Shown here: piece by piece, positions 9,470 through 21,156 of the stretch
How the letters are laid out: each line of letters opens with the position of its first letter
How positions within the stretch are numbered: the first letter of the stretch is position 1
DNA from: JAJRXR01 sp041402005
Lineage (GTDB): Bacteria > Planctomycetota > Phycisphaerae > Phycisphaerales > UBA1924
Assembly: GCA_041402005.1 (NCBI GenBank)
Contig: JAWKTB010000004.1
Span: 394,327-458,326, forward strand
Reading direction: 5' to 3'
DNA length: 64,000 nucleotides
The notes under the pieces: model-generated
Database searches by the model: none
The model's input: the letters and a program-made list of their open reading frames with translations, nothing else
Told to the model about the DNA's origin: nothing
Program-made: the position numbers and the translations under genes

Positions 9470-10938
9470 ATGAGCGTGGTCGGACCAGGCCTCCCGACGC
9501 CGAGCCAACCGGGCCCACGCGATCCGTCCCGCAGCGCGATCGAGGCGATCGCCGCGGGACGCTTCGACGACGCCGTCCGGCTCGCGCAGGAAGCCTTGCG
9601 GGCCCGCCCCGACGACTCGGCCATGCGTCACATCCTCGGCGCCTCGCTCACCCGACTCGGACGCCCCGAGGAGGGCCTCGAGCATCTTCAAGCCGCGACG
9701 ACCGCCCAGCCCAACAACCCCCTCGCCCTCGCCGACCTCGCCGAGTGCCTGCGCTTCCTCGATCGACTCGACGACGCCCACGCCGCCCTTGACACGGCAC
9801 TGACAATTCGACCCGCCTTCCCTCCGGCGGTCTTTCAGAAACTGCTCATCCACCAGCACACGGGCGAGCCCGCCCGCGCGATCGAGTTGGGCGAGCCGCT
9901 CGCGCGGGGCGAGGGCGCCGACCCCAACATGGTGATCCTGGTCGCAAACCTCTGTCGCCAGACCGGGCGCACGGGCGAGGGGATCGCCCTGGTCGAGCGG
10001 GCGTTGGCGACGCCGAACCTGCACCCGCAGCTGCGCCGCGAGGCCTTGTTCGCGCTCGGACACCTGCGCGACGCCAAGGGCGAGTACGACGCCGCCTTCG
10101 ACGCCTTCCGCCGCGCCAACGCCCTCATGCCCGCCGGCCCGCCAGCCAGCGCCGAGGCGATCATCCGCGAGTGGCCCAAGGACCGCGTCCGCTGGCTCCC
10201 CCACGCCTCGGTTCGCGACGAGACCCCGGTCCTTATCGTCGGCATGCCCCGCACGGGCTCGACGCTGCTCGAACAGATCCTGGTCAGCGGGCGCTCGTGC
10301 GAGAGCGTGGGCGAGTCGCGCGCCCTGCCGATGCTCGCTCGCCGGGCGTCGCCGGCGACCCTGACCCACCCACTCGCCGACGTCCTGAGTGAGGAATACC
10401 TGCTGACGCTGCGCCCCCTGGCGGTCCCGCCGGTGACACGCGTCATCGACAAGCACCCGGGCGGGTTCCTCCACCTGGGCCTGGCCTCGTGCATCCTCCC
10501 GGGCGCGCACGTGATCGAGACGCTCCGCGACCCGCGCGACGTCTGCCTGTCGTGCTACTTCCAGAACTTCGGCCCTCACCTGGGCTTCGCGACCGACCTG
10601 CGCCGCATCGCCCGCCAGCTCGTCGCGTGCCGGCGCTTGATGACCCACTGGCGCGAGGCGACGGACCTGGCCATCCACGCCGTCCGCTTCGAGACGCTGG
10701 TCAGCGAGCCCGAGGCGATGGTCCGCGAAGTCAGCGACTTCCTCGGGATCGAGTACGACCCGGCTTGCCTGTCCTTCCACGAGTCTCGCCGCCACGTGAA
10801 CACCGCCAGCGCCGCCCAGGTCCGCCGCCCCCTGAACACCCACGGCGTCGGTCGGTGGCGGAACTATGAGACGCACTTGGCCCCGGTGCTCGAAGAACTC
10901 GAGAAGGCGGGCGTGTCCCTCGACGAAGAAACGCCGAC

Positions 10939-10942
<4 letters not shown>
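9470..10942 (+). CDS. TPR-sulfotransferase, copy 4 of 4
   Basis: 490 residues from ATG 9470 (MSVVGPGLPTPSQPG), chosen over an in-frame ATG at 9419 that lies inside copy 3. TPR half, then PVLIVGMPRTGSTLLEQ, VIDKHPGGFLHLGLASC and TLRDPRDVCLSCYFQNFG. The P-loop reads RTGST rather than RSGTT, and DKHPGG replaces DKMPGN, so it is the most divergent copy. Its TAG stop overlaps the convergent gcvP stop (shared CTAG at 10939-10942), so the block ends abruptly with no room for a separate terminator. Confidence 0.92.
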
Positions 10943-13857
<2,915 letters not shown>

Positions 13858-14001
13858 CCCTGCTCCCTGCCCGGCGCCCCCAATCAACAAATCGCGGCCC
13901 CGGGACGCAACTGTAGCGGTCGAGCCCCGCCCCGGTTCCCCGCATCACGCCACACCCACGCCCGTACACTCGGGGTGAACCACCCGCGACGGAGGCAGGC
14001 G

Positions 14002-15909
14002 TTGAGACCCGACCGTGCGTTGCTCGCCCTCCTGCTCGTCGCACCGACGCTCGCGGCCCAGGACGCCCAACCGGCCCCCGAGCCGGCGTCTGAGCCAACT
14101 CTTGATCTGGTCGAGCGCTACCGCGAGTTCGTCAGCACGCTGGCCGACCCGGCGATGGAGGGGCGCCTCCCGGGCGAGCCCGGCGCCGAGATGGCCGCCT
14201 CCTACATCCAGGGCGTCTTCACCCGCCTTCACCTCGAGCCCGCGTTCCCCCAGACTTCGACCGCCGACGACGGGACCGAGGTGCTCACGCCCCGGGCGAC
14301 GTACCGCCAGCCGATGGAGCTCGGCGCCGACGCCCGCGTCACCGCCGCCGTCGTCTCCATCGCGGGCGAGGTGCTGACACTGGGCCAGGACTTCACCGTC
14401 TTGGGCTTGTCGGCCAGCGGGAAGTTCGAGGGGACATGCACGTTCGTGGGGTACTCGATCCCCTCGGGTCCCAAGGGTTACCTCGGGTACGCGCCGAACA
14501 CGAATCTGGGGGACAAGGCGGCGCTCATGCTCCGCTTCGAGCCCATGAACGAGCTCGGCGCGAGCAAGTGGGCCGACGAGGGGTGGACGCGCAACTCGAT
14601 GCTGACCGCCAAGGTCGCCGCCGCCCAGCGACGGGGCGCCAAGGCCGCCATTGTCGTCACGCCCCCCGACGCCGCCGACGACCGCGTCGGGCGCCTGGCC
14701 GACACCAGCGAGACGCTCGACGGCCAGGGCTACTTCGACATCCCGGTCATCATGATCACCCCCGAGGTCGCCGACCGCCTCGTCAAGGCGGGCGACCCCC
14801 AGCATCGCGCCCTCAACGACCTCAAGGTTCTCGCCGACACCGAGCAGACGATCGTCGAGTTGCCCGAAGTCCAGGTCTCGATCGACGTCACAATCGAGTC
14901 GGCGCCGATCTCGACGGACAACATGGGCGCGGTCCTGCCCGGGCGGGGCGACCTCGCCGACGAGTACGTCGTGATCAGCGGGCACTACGACCACATCGGT
15001 CGGGGCGAGTGGGGCTCGCTCGCGCCCGATCGCGCCGGCGAGATCCACCCGGGCGCCGACGACAACGCCTCGGGCGCCGCGGGCGTCCTCTTGGCCGCCG
15101 AGATCATGCGCGACGCCTACGACAAGCTCCCCCCGGACCAGCCCGCCCGCTCGATCCTCTTCCTCTCGTTCACCGCCGAGGAATCGGGCCTCGACGGCTC
15201 GCGCTTCTACCTCGAGCACCCCATCGTCCCCACCGAGTCCCATGCCCTCGACCTGAACATGGACATGGTCGGCCGCATGCGCGATGGCTTCCTCTTCGTC
15301 GCCGGCGTCGAGTCCGGCGAGGGCCTCCTCGACCTCGCCCAGCCACACTTCACAGAGTCCGGCCTGGGCATCACCACCGCCCCCGGCATCGAGTCGGGAC
15401 GCTCCGACCACGCCAACTTCGACGCCAAGCGGATCCCTTTCCTCCACTTCACGACCGGCGGGCACGCCGAGTACCACACCCCCGACGACACCATCGACAC
15501 CATCGAGGTCGAGGGCGCCGTCCGCGTGCTCACCCTCCTGACCGACATCGCCCGCGACGAGGCGACACGCGAGGGGCACATGGCGTACACGGGCGAACGC
15601 CTCCGCCAGTCGCTCGCCGCGAAGGATCAGTCGCGTCCGCGCGTCCGCGTCGGTCTCGTCCCGGCGGCCCGCTCACCCCGCGCCGGCGTGCTCGTCCGCG
15701 CCGTCGCGCCCGACAGCCCTACCGCCGACGCCGGCCTCGAGGCGGGCGACCGGATCACGACGTGGAACGGCAAGGACGTCGCCGACGCCCAGGCCTGGGC
15801 CCAGCTCCTGCTCGAGAGTTCCCCGGGCGACACCGTCGAGGTCACGTTCTTCCGCAACGAGACCGAGATCACCCGGCGCATCCGCCTCAAGGGCGTCGGC
15901 GAGGAGTGA
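14002..15909 (+). CDS. Exported M28-family metallopeptidase with PA and PDZ domains
   Basis: 635 residues from a TTG at 14002 preceded by GGAGG six bases upstream. The next residues (RPDRALLALLLVAPTLAAQ) form a signal peptide. A PA-type insert lies at about 100-300. The M28 zinc site is complete: ISGHYDHIGRG, HPGADDNASGAAG, FTAEESGLDGS, LDLNMDMVGRM and the final His in GGHAEYHTPDDT. The last 90 residues are a PDZ domain (VLVRAVAPDSPTADAGLEAGDRI). The likely role is aminopeptidase activity on imported or surface peptides. It is divergent from gcvP, with a 144-base shared upstream region. Confidence 0.93.
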   Translation: MRPDRALLALLLVAPTLAAQDAQPAPEPASEPTLDLVERYREFVSTLADPAMEGRLPGEPGAEMAASYIQGVFTRLHLEPAFPQTSTADDGTEVLTPRATYRQPMELGADARVTAAVVSIAGEVLTLGQDFTVLGLSASGKFEGTCTFVGYSIPSGPKGYLGYAPNTNLGDKAALMLRFEPMNELGASKWADEGWTRNSMLTAKVAAAQRRGAKAAIVVTPPDAADDRVGRLADTSETLDGQGYFDIPVIMITPEVADRLVKAGDPQHRALNDLKVLADTEQTIVELPEVQVSIDVTIESAPISTDNMGAVLPGRGDLADEYVVISGHYDHIGRGEWGSLAPDRAGEIHPGADDNASGAAGVLLAAEIMRDAYDKLPPDQPARSILFLSFTAEESGLDGSRFYLEHPIVPTESHALDLNMDMVGRMRDGFLFVAGVESGEGLLDLAQPHFTESGLGITTAPGIESGRSDHANFDAKRIPFLHFTTGGHAEYHTPDDTIDTIEVEGAVRVLTLLTDIARDEATREGHMAYTGERLRQSLAAKDQSRPRVRVGLVPAARSPRAGVLVRAVAPDSPTADAGLEAGDRITTWNGKDVADAQAWAQLLLESSPGDTVEVTFFRNETEITRRIRLKGVGEE

Positions 15910-15927
15910 CCGGGCCGTCGCCCGCGC

Positions 15928-16512
15928 TCAGCCGAACCAGCGCAGGCGCCATCCCCCGTGCTCGAAGACCATGTCCATGAAGGTCCACGTGAGGCCCCGT
16001 TTGCCAAGCCCCGTCAACTCCAGGCGGAACACGTTGTCCCCCTGGGCCTTCATGAACACGCCGGGCGTGAACTCACCCATCGGCATCGCATTGAACAGCT
16101 TGCGGATCACGTCCTGATGCTGCTGGAGGTACTTGAAGCCCTCGAGCGGGTCGACGCCGCGCTCGGCGAACTCCTTCTTCGAGATCTCGCTGAGCACCTG
16201 ATCGACGAAAAGCTCCGGCTCGTTATTGGCGAGCGTCGTGTAGATGTGCGCCATGAGCTGGCGCCCGGTCTTGGACACGAGGATCACCGTGCCGTCCTCG
16301 TGCTCGATCCGGAGCGTCTGTTTCTCGGCGTCGAGCACCTCGCCCTTGCCCTGGACGCTCTTCTTCGCCCCCTTGGTCGTCACGTCCGTGCCGACCTGGG
16401 CGCCGGGCAGGCCCGACAGCATCGGCTCGTACTTGACGACCCGCTGGTATCGACACCCCCCCGCCACCAGCAGGAGGACGACCATCGCGGGGATGAGCCA
16501 GGACGTGCGCAT
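15928..16512 (-). CDS. Predicted lipoprotein of unknown function
   Basis: 194 residues from ATG 16512 (MRTSWLIPAMVVLLLVAGGC), a lipoprotein signal with lipobox VAGGC. An in-frame GTG at 16524 would give a GTGA overlap with the upstream DinB gene and is an alternative start. The body includes VGTDVTTKGAKKSVQGKGEV and a C-terminal segment (LTWTFMDMVFEHGGWRLRWFG) reminiscent of small exported beta-rich proteins. I do not recognise the family. Operon partner of the DinB-like gene. Confidence 0.78.
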   Translation of the reverse strand: MRTSWLIPAMVVLLLVAGGCRYQRVVKYEPMLSGLPGAQVGTDVTTKGAKKSVQGKGEVLDAEKQTLRIEHEDGTVILVSKTGRQLMAHIYTTLANNEPELFVDQVLSEISKKEFAERGVDPLEGFKYLQQHQDVIRKLFNAMPMGEFTPGVFMKAQGDNVFRLELTGLGKRGLTWTFMDMVFEHGGWRLRWFG

Positions 16513-16520
16513 CGCTGGTG

Positions 16521-17129
16521 TCACTCTTCGCCCCGCCCCGCCCCCGGTTCGCCCCCCAGCAGGCGCGAGACCTTCGCGTTGACGAACCGGGCATGGTGCT
16601 CGAAGTGCCAGACCTCGAAGCAGACCATGGCGCGGACGCTCAGCTCGCCGAACTCCGGGTGCATCGCCACCCGCTCCCACGCGCCCTCGGGCACGAGCTC
16701 GAGCGTCGAGGCCGTCCACTGACGCAGCGTGTGAACCGCCGCGACGAACGCCCCGACTGGCGGCCTAATCGCCCCGCCCCCGAACGTCGCCCCGATCCCC
16801 CCGCCGTAGATCCCCGAGTCCACGAACGCCTGCTCGTCCCACGTCTGCACGACCGGGCGATCCTCCGCCAGCGCCCTCCGGATCCGGTGCGTCTGCACCA
16901 CCTCTGTCTCCGCGAGGTGCCCGAGAACCACCCGGATCGGCCACTTGCCCACCCCCGCGTCCCCCAGGAACGCCATGTCGAGTTGCTCGTCGTCGAGGGA
17001 GAAGACGCGGGGGTCGAGGCGATCGACCGCCGTGCGGAACCGGTCGAGCAGGACGCCCGCCTCCAGCCCCGCCAGCTCGCGCTCGAACGGCGCGTACGCG
17101 TCGAATGTGGTGCCCAGGCCCCGCGTCAT
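16521..17129 (-). CDS. DinB/YfiT-like four-helix metal-binding protein
   Basis: 202 residues from ATG 17129, directly preceded by a near-perfect GGAGGTGG ribosome site. Metal ligands typical of the DinB superfamily are visible: a His in VLGHLAETEV and the C-terminal HxxxH cluster in VWHFEHHARFV. Such proteins use Zn or Ni and often act as thiol-dependent transferases; the substrate is not indicated. It overlaps or abuts the downstream lipoprotein gene, so probably one transcript. It is divergent from the thioesterase gene with only 55 bases between starts. Confidence 0.85.
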   Translation of the reverse strand: MTRGLGTTFDAYAPFERELAGLEAGVLLDRFRTAVDRLDPRVFSLDDEQLDMAFLGDAGVGKWPIRVVLGHLAETEVVQTHRIRRALAEDRPVVQTWDEQAFVDSGIYGGGIGATFGGGAIRPPVGAFVAAVHTLRQWTASTLELVPEGAWERVAMHPEFGELSVRAMVCFEVWHFEHHARFVNAKVSRLLGGEPGAGRGEE

Positions 17130-17184
17130 GCCACCTCCGCTGCCCCGACGATACGCCCCGCCCCCAGGCGGTACCCTCCACGCG

Positions 17185-17583
17185 ATGGCCGCCCCCCGCC
17201 CGAACCCCTCTGAGCGTCGTCTCGCCCTCCGCGTCGTGACGATGCCCCGCGACACGAACCCCTACGGCACCATCTTCGGCGGCGTCATCCTCTCCTACAT
17301 CGACCAGGCCGCCTTCGTCCAGGCCCTGTGCCACGGCGACTTCATCTGGGTCACCGCCTCCATCGAGCGCGTCGACTTCCTCGCCCCCGTGAACCTGGGC
17401 GCCGTCGTCACGCTCTACACCCGCACCGTCCGCGCCGGGCGGACCAGCGTCACGATTGAGGTCGAGGTCGAGACCCAGCGCGACCCAGCGGTCGAGCCGG
17501 TCCGCGTCACCACCGCCACCACCACCCTCGTCGCCCTGGATGCCCAGGGACGCCCCACCCCGTTTGCCGCCTCCAACTCCTGA
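17185..17583 (+). CDS. Hotdog-fold acyl-CoA thioesterase (YciA type)
   Basis: 132 residues. The hotdog motif NPYGTIFGGVILSYIDQAA carries the family's Asn, Gly-Gly and catalytic Asp, followed by the beta strands VTASIERVDFLAPVNLG and VEVEVETQR. The family hydrolyses acyl-CoA to free acid and CoA in the cytoplasm. The start at 17185 (MAAPRPNPSERRLALRVV) is the family-typical one. It is followed after 38 bases by the STAS gene in the same direction. Confidence 0.93.
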   Translation: MAAPRPNPSERRLALRVVTMPRDTNPYGTIFGGVILSYIDQAAFVQALCHGDFIWVTASIERVDFLAPVNLGAVVTLYTRTVRAGRTSVTIEVEVETQRDPAVEPVRVTTATTTLVALDAQGRPTPFAASNS

Positions 17584-17621
17584 GCTATCCTGAGGCCAAA
17601 CACCTTCCCACGGAGTTCGAC

Positions 17622-18047
17622 GTGCCCCTCGGCAACTTCTTCGGCAAGTCCAAAAAACCCGACGATAACGCCCAGCCCGCCGGCGGGGGCGAGGTCCTTC
17701 TCGACTCGGTCCACGCCCGGGCCGAGGGAATGCCCGGCTACGCCGCGGCGACCGTCAAGACCGAACGCATCGCCGAGCGTGAGGGCCCCATCCTCGTCAC
17801 CGAGCTCAGCCAGGCCGCCAAGAGCCGCGACCACCGGATCATCCTCGACCTCGCCGAGGTCTACCTGATCAGCTCCGCCGGCATCGGCTCGCTCGTCCAG
17901 CTCCACCGCGCCTGCGCCGCCGACAACGGCAAGCTCGTCCTCTTCGGGCTCAACCGCGAGCTGCTCGAGCTGCTCCGCATCGCGCGCCTCGACCGCATGT
18001 TCAACATCGCCAAGTCGCGCGAGGACGCCGTCGAGGCGGTGGCGTGA
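17622..18047 (+). CDS. STAS-domain protein (anti-sigma factor antagonist type)
   Basis: 141 residues from a GTG at 17622 behind GGAG at 17612. The STAS domain spans about 35-135. The segment HRIILDLAEVYLISSAGIGSL contains the conserved Asp and the Ser pair in SSAGIGSL, where antagonists are phosphorylated by a serine kinase. A low-complexity lead (GNFFGKSKKPDDNAQPAGGG) precedes it. It likely binds an anti-sigma or another kinase-like partner not found here. Its stop overlaps the GTG of purN (GTGA). A second STAS gene is at 54328-54684. Confidence 0.9.
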   Translation: MPLGNFFGKSKKPDDNAQPAGGGEVLLDSVHARAEGMPGYAAATVKTERIAEREGPILVTELSQAAKSRDHRIILDLAEVYLISSAGIGSLVQLHRACAADNGKLVLFGLNRELLELLRIARLDRMFNIAKSREDAVEAVA

Positions 18048-18685
18048 GCCTCGGGGCAGAGAACCCCCCCATCTCTCCTTCGACCCGCGACGATCTCCCG
18101 CGCCTGGGCGTCTTCCTGTCCGGCGGCGGACGCACCCTCGAAAACCTGCTCGAGCGCACGCACGCGGGCGATCTCCCCGCGACGATCGCGCTCGTCGTCG
18201 CTTCGCGTGAGTGCCGAGGCGCGGACATCGCCCGCGCCGCGGGCGTCGAGACCCTCGTCCTGCCCGGACGCTTGAGCGCCGATCAGGTCGGATCGCTCGC
18301 CCGCGACCACCGCCTCGACTGGATCGTCCTCGCGGGGTACCTCAAGCTCCTGGCCATCCCCCCCGCCCTCCGGGGCCGCGTGGTCAACATCCACCCCGCC
18401 CTCCTGCCCTCCTTCGGCGGGCCCGGGATGCACGGCCTGCACGTCCACCAGGCCGTCCTCGCCTCGGGCGCCCGAGAATCGGGATGCACCGTCCACCTGT
18501 GCGACGACCGGTATGACACGGGGCCCGTCATCCTGCAGAAGCGGTGCCCGGTCCTGCCCGATGACACCCCAGAGAGCCTCGCCGAGCGGGTCTTCGCCCT
18601 GGAACGCAACGCCTACCCCGAGGCCCTCGTACAACTCCTCGCCGGGCGCGCCCCCGAAGGGCGCCGCCCCACGACGGGCGAGTGA
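18044..18685 (+). CDS. purN: Phosphoribosylglycinamide formyltransferase
   Basis: 213 residues from a GTG overlapping the STAS stop. The PurN fold is clear: LGVFLSGGGRTLENLL at the N-terminus, the catalytic Asn and His in VVNIHPALLPSFGGPGMHG, then ESGCTVHLCDDRYDTGPVI with the conserved Asp. It transfers a formyl group from 10-formyl-THF to GAR in purine synthesis. Note the two folate-using genes thyA and folA 5 kb downstream. The N-terminal 17 residues are extra. Confidence 0.96.
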   Translation: MSLGAENPPISPSTRDDLPRLGVFLSGGGRTLENLLERTHAGDLPATIALVVASRECRGADIARAAGVETLVLPGRLSADQVGSLARDHRLDWIVLAGYLKLLAIPPALRGRVVNIHPALLPSFGGPGMHGLHVHQAVLASGARESGCTVHLCDDRYDTGPVILQKRCPVLPDDTPESLAERVFALERNAYPEALVQLLAGRAPEGRRPTTGE

Positions 18686-18739
18686 GACGAGCACGGGAGG
18701 GCACGAAGCCCGCCGAACGCCCAGCGCCGACCCCCACCC

Positions 18740-20317
18740 ATGCCGACCCCCGCCGCCATCCTCAGGGTTCTGCCGCCAGTGGTCCTGGCCCTGGTGACGC
18801 TCCCCGCGCCCGCGCACATGCAGGACGAGGAGGGCGACGACGCGCTGCTGCTGATCGACGAGTGGCTGCTCGACGAGCCCGTCCCCCCGCCGGCGTCCGT
18901 CGGTCCGGACGCGACGCCCACGCAGAAGGCGAAGGCCGCCCGTCTCGAGCGCGAGGCCCTCCGGGCGATCGACCGGGGCGAGTTGGAACGAGCCGAGGCG
19001 CTCCTCGACGAGCAGCGCCAGCTCACCCCCAACTCCTACGTCGTCTACTACAACCTCGCCTGCGTGCGCGCGCTGATGGGTCTTCCCGCGGAGGCGACCG
19101 ACATGCTCGCCGCCGCCATCGAGCACGGCTTCGACGACATCCACCAGCTCCGACGCGACCCCCAGCTCGACACCATCCGCGACCAACCCCTCTACGAGGA
19201 CGTCGTCAACCACTGGGACGCCATCCTCGACGCCCGCCGCGACGCCAACGTCGAGCACATCCGCTCCTGGCTCGACGGACGCTACGAGGAGGCGACCGAC
19301 GCCGCCCTGCGCCTCACCATCTTGAGCGCCCACGACGAGACCTCGACGCAGGAGTCGCTCCGCGAGCTGAACGCGATCGCCGGCTGGGCCCGCGACAACG
19401 TCTTCCCCGACCTGCTCGACCCCGCGCAGACGAGCGAGGACCCTTGGGTCGTCGTCGTCCTCCCCAACGCCAAGGACTTCACGCAGTGGTCGGTCGGCGT
19501 GCTGGGGGGGTCCGCCCGCGGCAACTTCTCACAGGTCGGCGGCGCGTACCTCCACGACACCAAGCACCTCGTCGCCCAGAACCTGGGGACCACGCTCCGC
19601 CACGAGTTCTTCCACGTCCTGCACTGGCGCGACATGACCCGCCGGGGCCAGGTCGCGCCGATCTGGATCCAGGAGGGTCTCTGCTCGCTCATCGAGGACT
19701 ACGACCTCCGCGCCGGCAAGATCGTCGTCGCCCCCTCCTGGCGCTCCAACATCGTCAAGCGCCAACTCGACATCGGGCGCCTCGTCACCATCACCGACCT
19801 CGCCACGTACTCGCAGCTCGAGTTCTCGAACCAGCGCCCGCTCTCCAAGTACGCCCAGGCCCGCACCGTCTTCCTGTACCTGGCCAGCATCGGCAAGCTC
19901 GGCGAGTGGTACGCCGCCTACACCGCCGGCTTCGACGACGACCCCACCGGCGTCAAGGCCTTCGAGACCGTCTTCGCCAAGCCCATCGACCAGGTCGAGA
20001 GCGACTACCGCGACTGGGTGCGCACGCTGCCCATGGTCCCTGAAACAGGCTCCGAGCTGAGCGCCACCCTCGGCGTCGAGATCGAGAACGGCGACGGCGA
20101 CGGGCCCGTCGTCACCGCCGTCAGCCTCGACGCCCGCAAACGCACCGGCCTTCGCCCCCTCGACCGCATCACCGCGATCGACGGCGCCCCGACCCGCGAC
20201 CTCCAGGAACTCATCCGCCGTCTGGGCGCCTACGCCCCCGGCGCCGAGGTCGAGCTCTCCGTCCGACGGGGTTTCTCGCGTCACGAGACGCTGAAAGCCT
20301 CGCTCGCGGCCCGGTAG
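18740..20317 (+). CDS. Exported gluzincin-like metallopeptidase with TPR-like lead and PDZ tail
   Basis: 525 residues. A signal peptide (MPTPAAILRVLPPVVLALVTL, cleavage near PAHA/M) is followed by an acidic stretch and a TPR-like helical region (AIDRGELERAEALLDEQRQL). The zinc motif HEFFH lies in TTLRHEFFHVLHW. The third ligand is probably a Glu in IWIQEGLCSLIEDYD, the peptidase-MA/DUF1570-like pattern. The last 90 residues resemble a PDZ domain (TGLRPLDRITAIDG). The exact family is uncertain, but the exported metallopeptidase call is well supported. Confidence 0.83.
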   Translation: MPTPAAILRVLPPVVLALVTLPAPAHMQDEEGDDALLLIDEWLLDEPVPPPASVGPDATPTQKAKAARLEREALRAIDRGELERAEALLDEQRQLTPNSYVVYYNLACVRALMGLPAEATDMLAAAIEHGFDDIHQLRRDPQLDTIRDQPLYEDVVNHWDAILDARRDANVEHIRSWLDGRYEEATDAALRLTILSAHDETSTQESLRELNAIAGWARDNVFPDLLDPAQTSEDPWVVVVLPNAKDFTQWSVGVLGGSARGNFSQVGGAYLHDTKHLVAQNLGTTLRHEFFHVLHWRDMTRRGQVAPIWIQEGLCSLIEDYDLRAGKIVVAPSWRSNIVKRQLDIGRLVTITDLATYSQLEFSNQRPLSKYAQARTVFLYLASIGKLGEWYAAYTAGFDDDPTGVKAFETVFAKPIDQVESDYRDWVRTLPMVPETGSELSATLGVEIENGDGDGPVVTAVSLDARKRTGLRPLDRITAIDGAPTRDLQELIRRLGAYAPGAEVELSVRRGFSRHETLKASLAAR

Positions 20318-20426
20318 CCCCGGGATTCGCTGCAACGCTTGCCACCATCTCGCGTATGCTGGCGGCGTCCGGGGGGAACGCAGCATCGCATCACCGCCCG
20401 CGGTGGGCCCCTGTCGGAGCCTTGCC

Positions 20427-20648
20427 ATGCGCACCACCGCCCTCGTCACCCTGGCCATCCTCCTCGCAGGCACGACCGCGCTCGCCGGCCCGCCGGCGTC
20501 TGTCTTCGTGCAATCAGGTGATCCCAGCGGGCCAGACTGGGAAGCGTTCGCAGGGCAGGACCCGGCGGCGGACCTCGAGCCCGACGACGTCTTTGATTTC
20601 CTCGACGTATTCGCCCTATTGATCGCTTTCGGAGGAGGCTGCCCCTGA
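20427..20648 (+). CDS. Small exported protein with dockerin-like C-terminal motif
   Basis: 73 residues: a signal peptide (MRTTALVTLAILLAGTTALA), a short linker, then the ending DVFDFLDVFALLIAFGGGCP. That ending matches the second half of the short planctomycete dockerin-like repeat (D-x-x-DFxDxxAFLxAFG), which is also seen at the end of the protein at 59289-60143. It may bind the cohesin-like proteins encoded at 24.8-29.2 kb; that is inference only. It could also be the remnant of a longer gene. Confidence 0.6.
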   Translation: MRTTALVTLAILLAGTTALAGPPASVFVQSGDPSGPDWEAFAGQDPAADLEPDDVFDFLDVFALLIAFGGGCP

Positions 20649-20750
20649 ACGAGGACGCCCATACGGCCCCTGTCCGGCGCCGCCCTTCCGGTCTCCGGTA
20701 CGCCGCTGTTTCCGCCGGGCGGCAACCCGACGTCCCCTTTCGACGAATAC

Positions 20751-20784
20751 TATGTCACACAAGGTATGTGGCGTCAAGTATGAC
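20751..20784 (+). promoter_or_regulatory. Direct TATG repeats at 14-base spacing before padR (possible operator)
   Basis: TATG occurs at 20751, 20765 and 20779, each exactly 14 bases apart, with CAAG following the first two. The block ends 19 bases before the chosen GTG start, where an autoregulatory PadR operator would lie. No binding evidence. Confidence 0.4.
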
Positions 20785-20802
20785 CCGTGGGGAGGACAAA
20801 CC

Positions 20803-21156
20803 GTGAAGCTCGAACGCGAACTGATGCGTGGCGCTGGCCCGACCGCCGTCCTTCAGCTCCTCGCAAACCGCGAGATGTACGGATACGAGCTCGTCGAGGC
20901 CCTCTCCAAGCGCACCGACGGCGTCCTGGCGATGGGTCAGTCCACCCTGTACCCCATGCTCTACAACCTCGAGGCCAAGGGCCTGATCGAGGCCGATTGG
21001 CGGACCAGCGACTCCGGGCGGGACCGCAAGTACTATCGCCTGACGGGCTCGGGGCGGAAGAAGCTCGCCGCGGACCGGAAGGCCTGGAACGCGCTGGCGG
21101 GCGCCATGACCGCCCTCGGCGTCGTCTCCACCGGGGTGGAGGGAAGCCCGGCATGA
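20803..21156 (+). CDS. PadR-family transcriptional regulator
   Basis: 117 residues from GTG 20803 with GGAGG at 20791-20795; the open frame extends 17 codons upstream but through the repeat block. The winged-helix of PadR is unmistakable: LLANREMYGYELVEAL, then GQSTLYPMLYNLEAKGLIEADW and GRDRKYYRLTGSGRKKL. PadR proteins repress until a ligand or stress signal releases them, often acting on the next gene. Here the membrane protein at 21153 overlaps by 4 bases (ATGA), a conserved PadR/membrane-protein pair layout in planctomycetes. Confidence 0.93.
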   Translation: MKLERELMRGAGPTAVLQLLANREMYGYELVEALSKRTDGVLAMGQSTLYPMLYNLEAKGLIEADWRTSDSGRDRKYYRLTGSGRKKLAADRKAWNALAGAMTALGVVSTGVEGSPA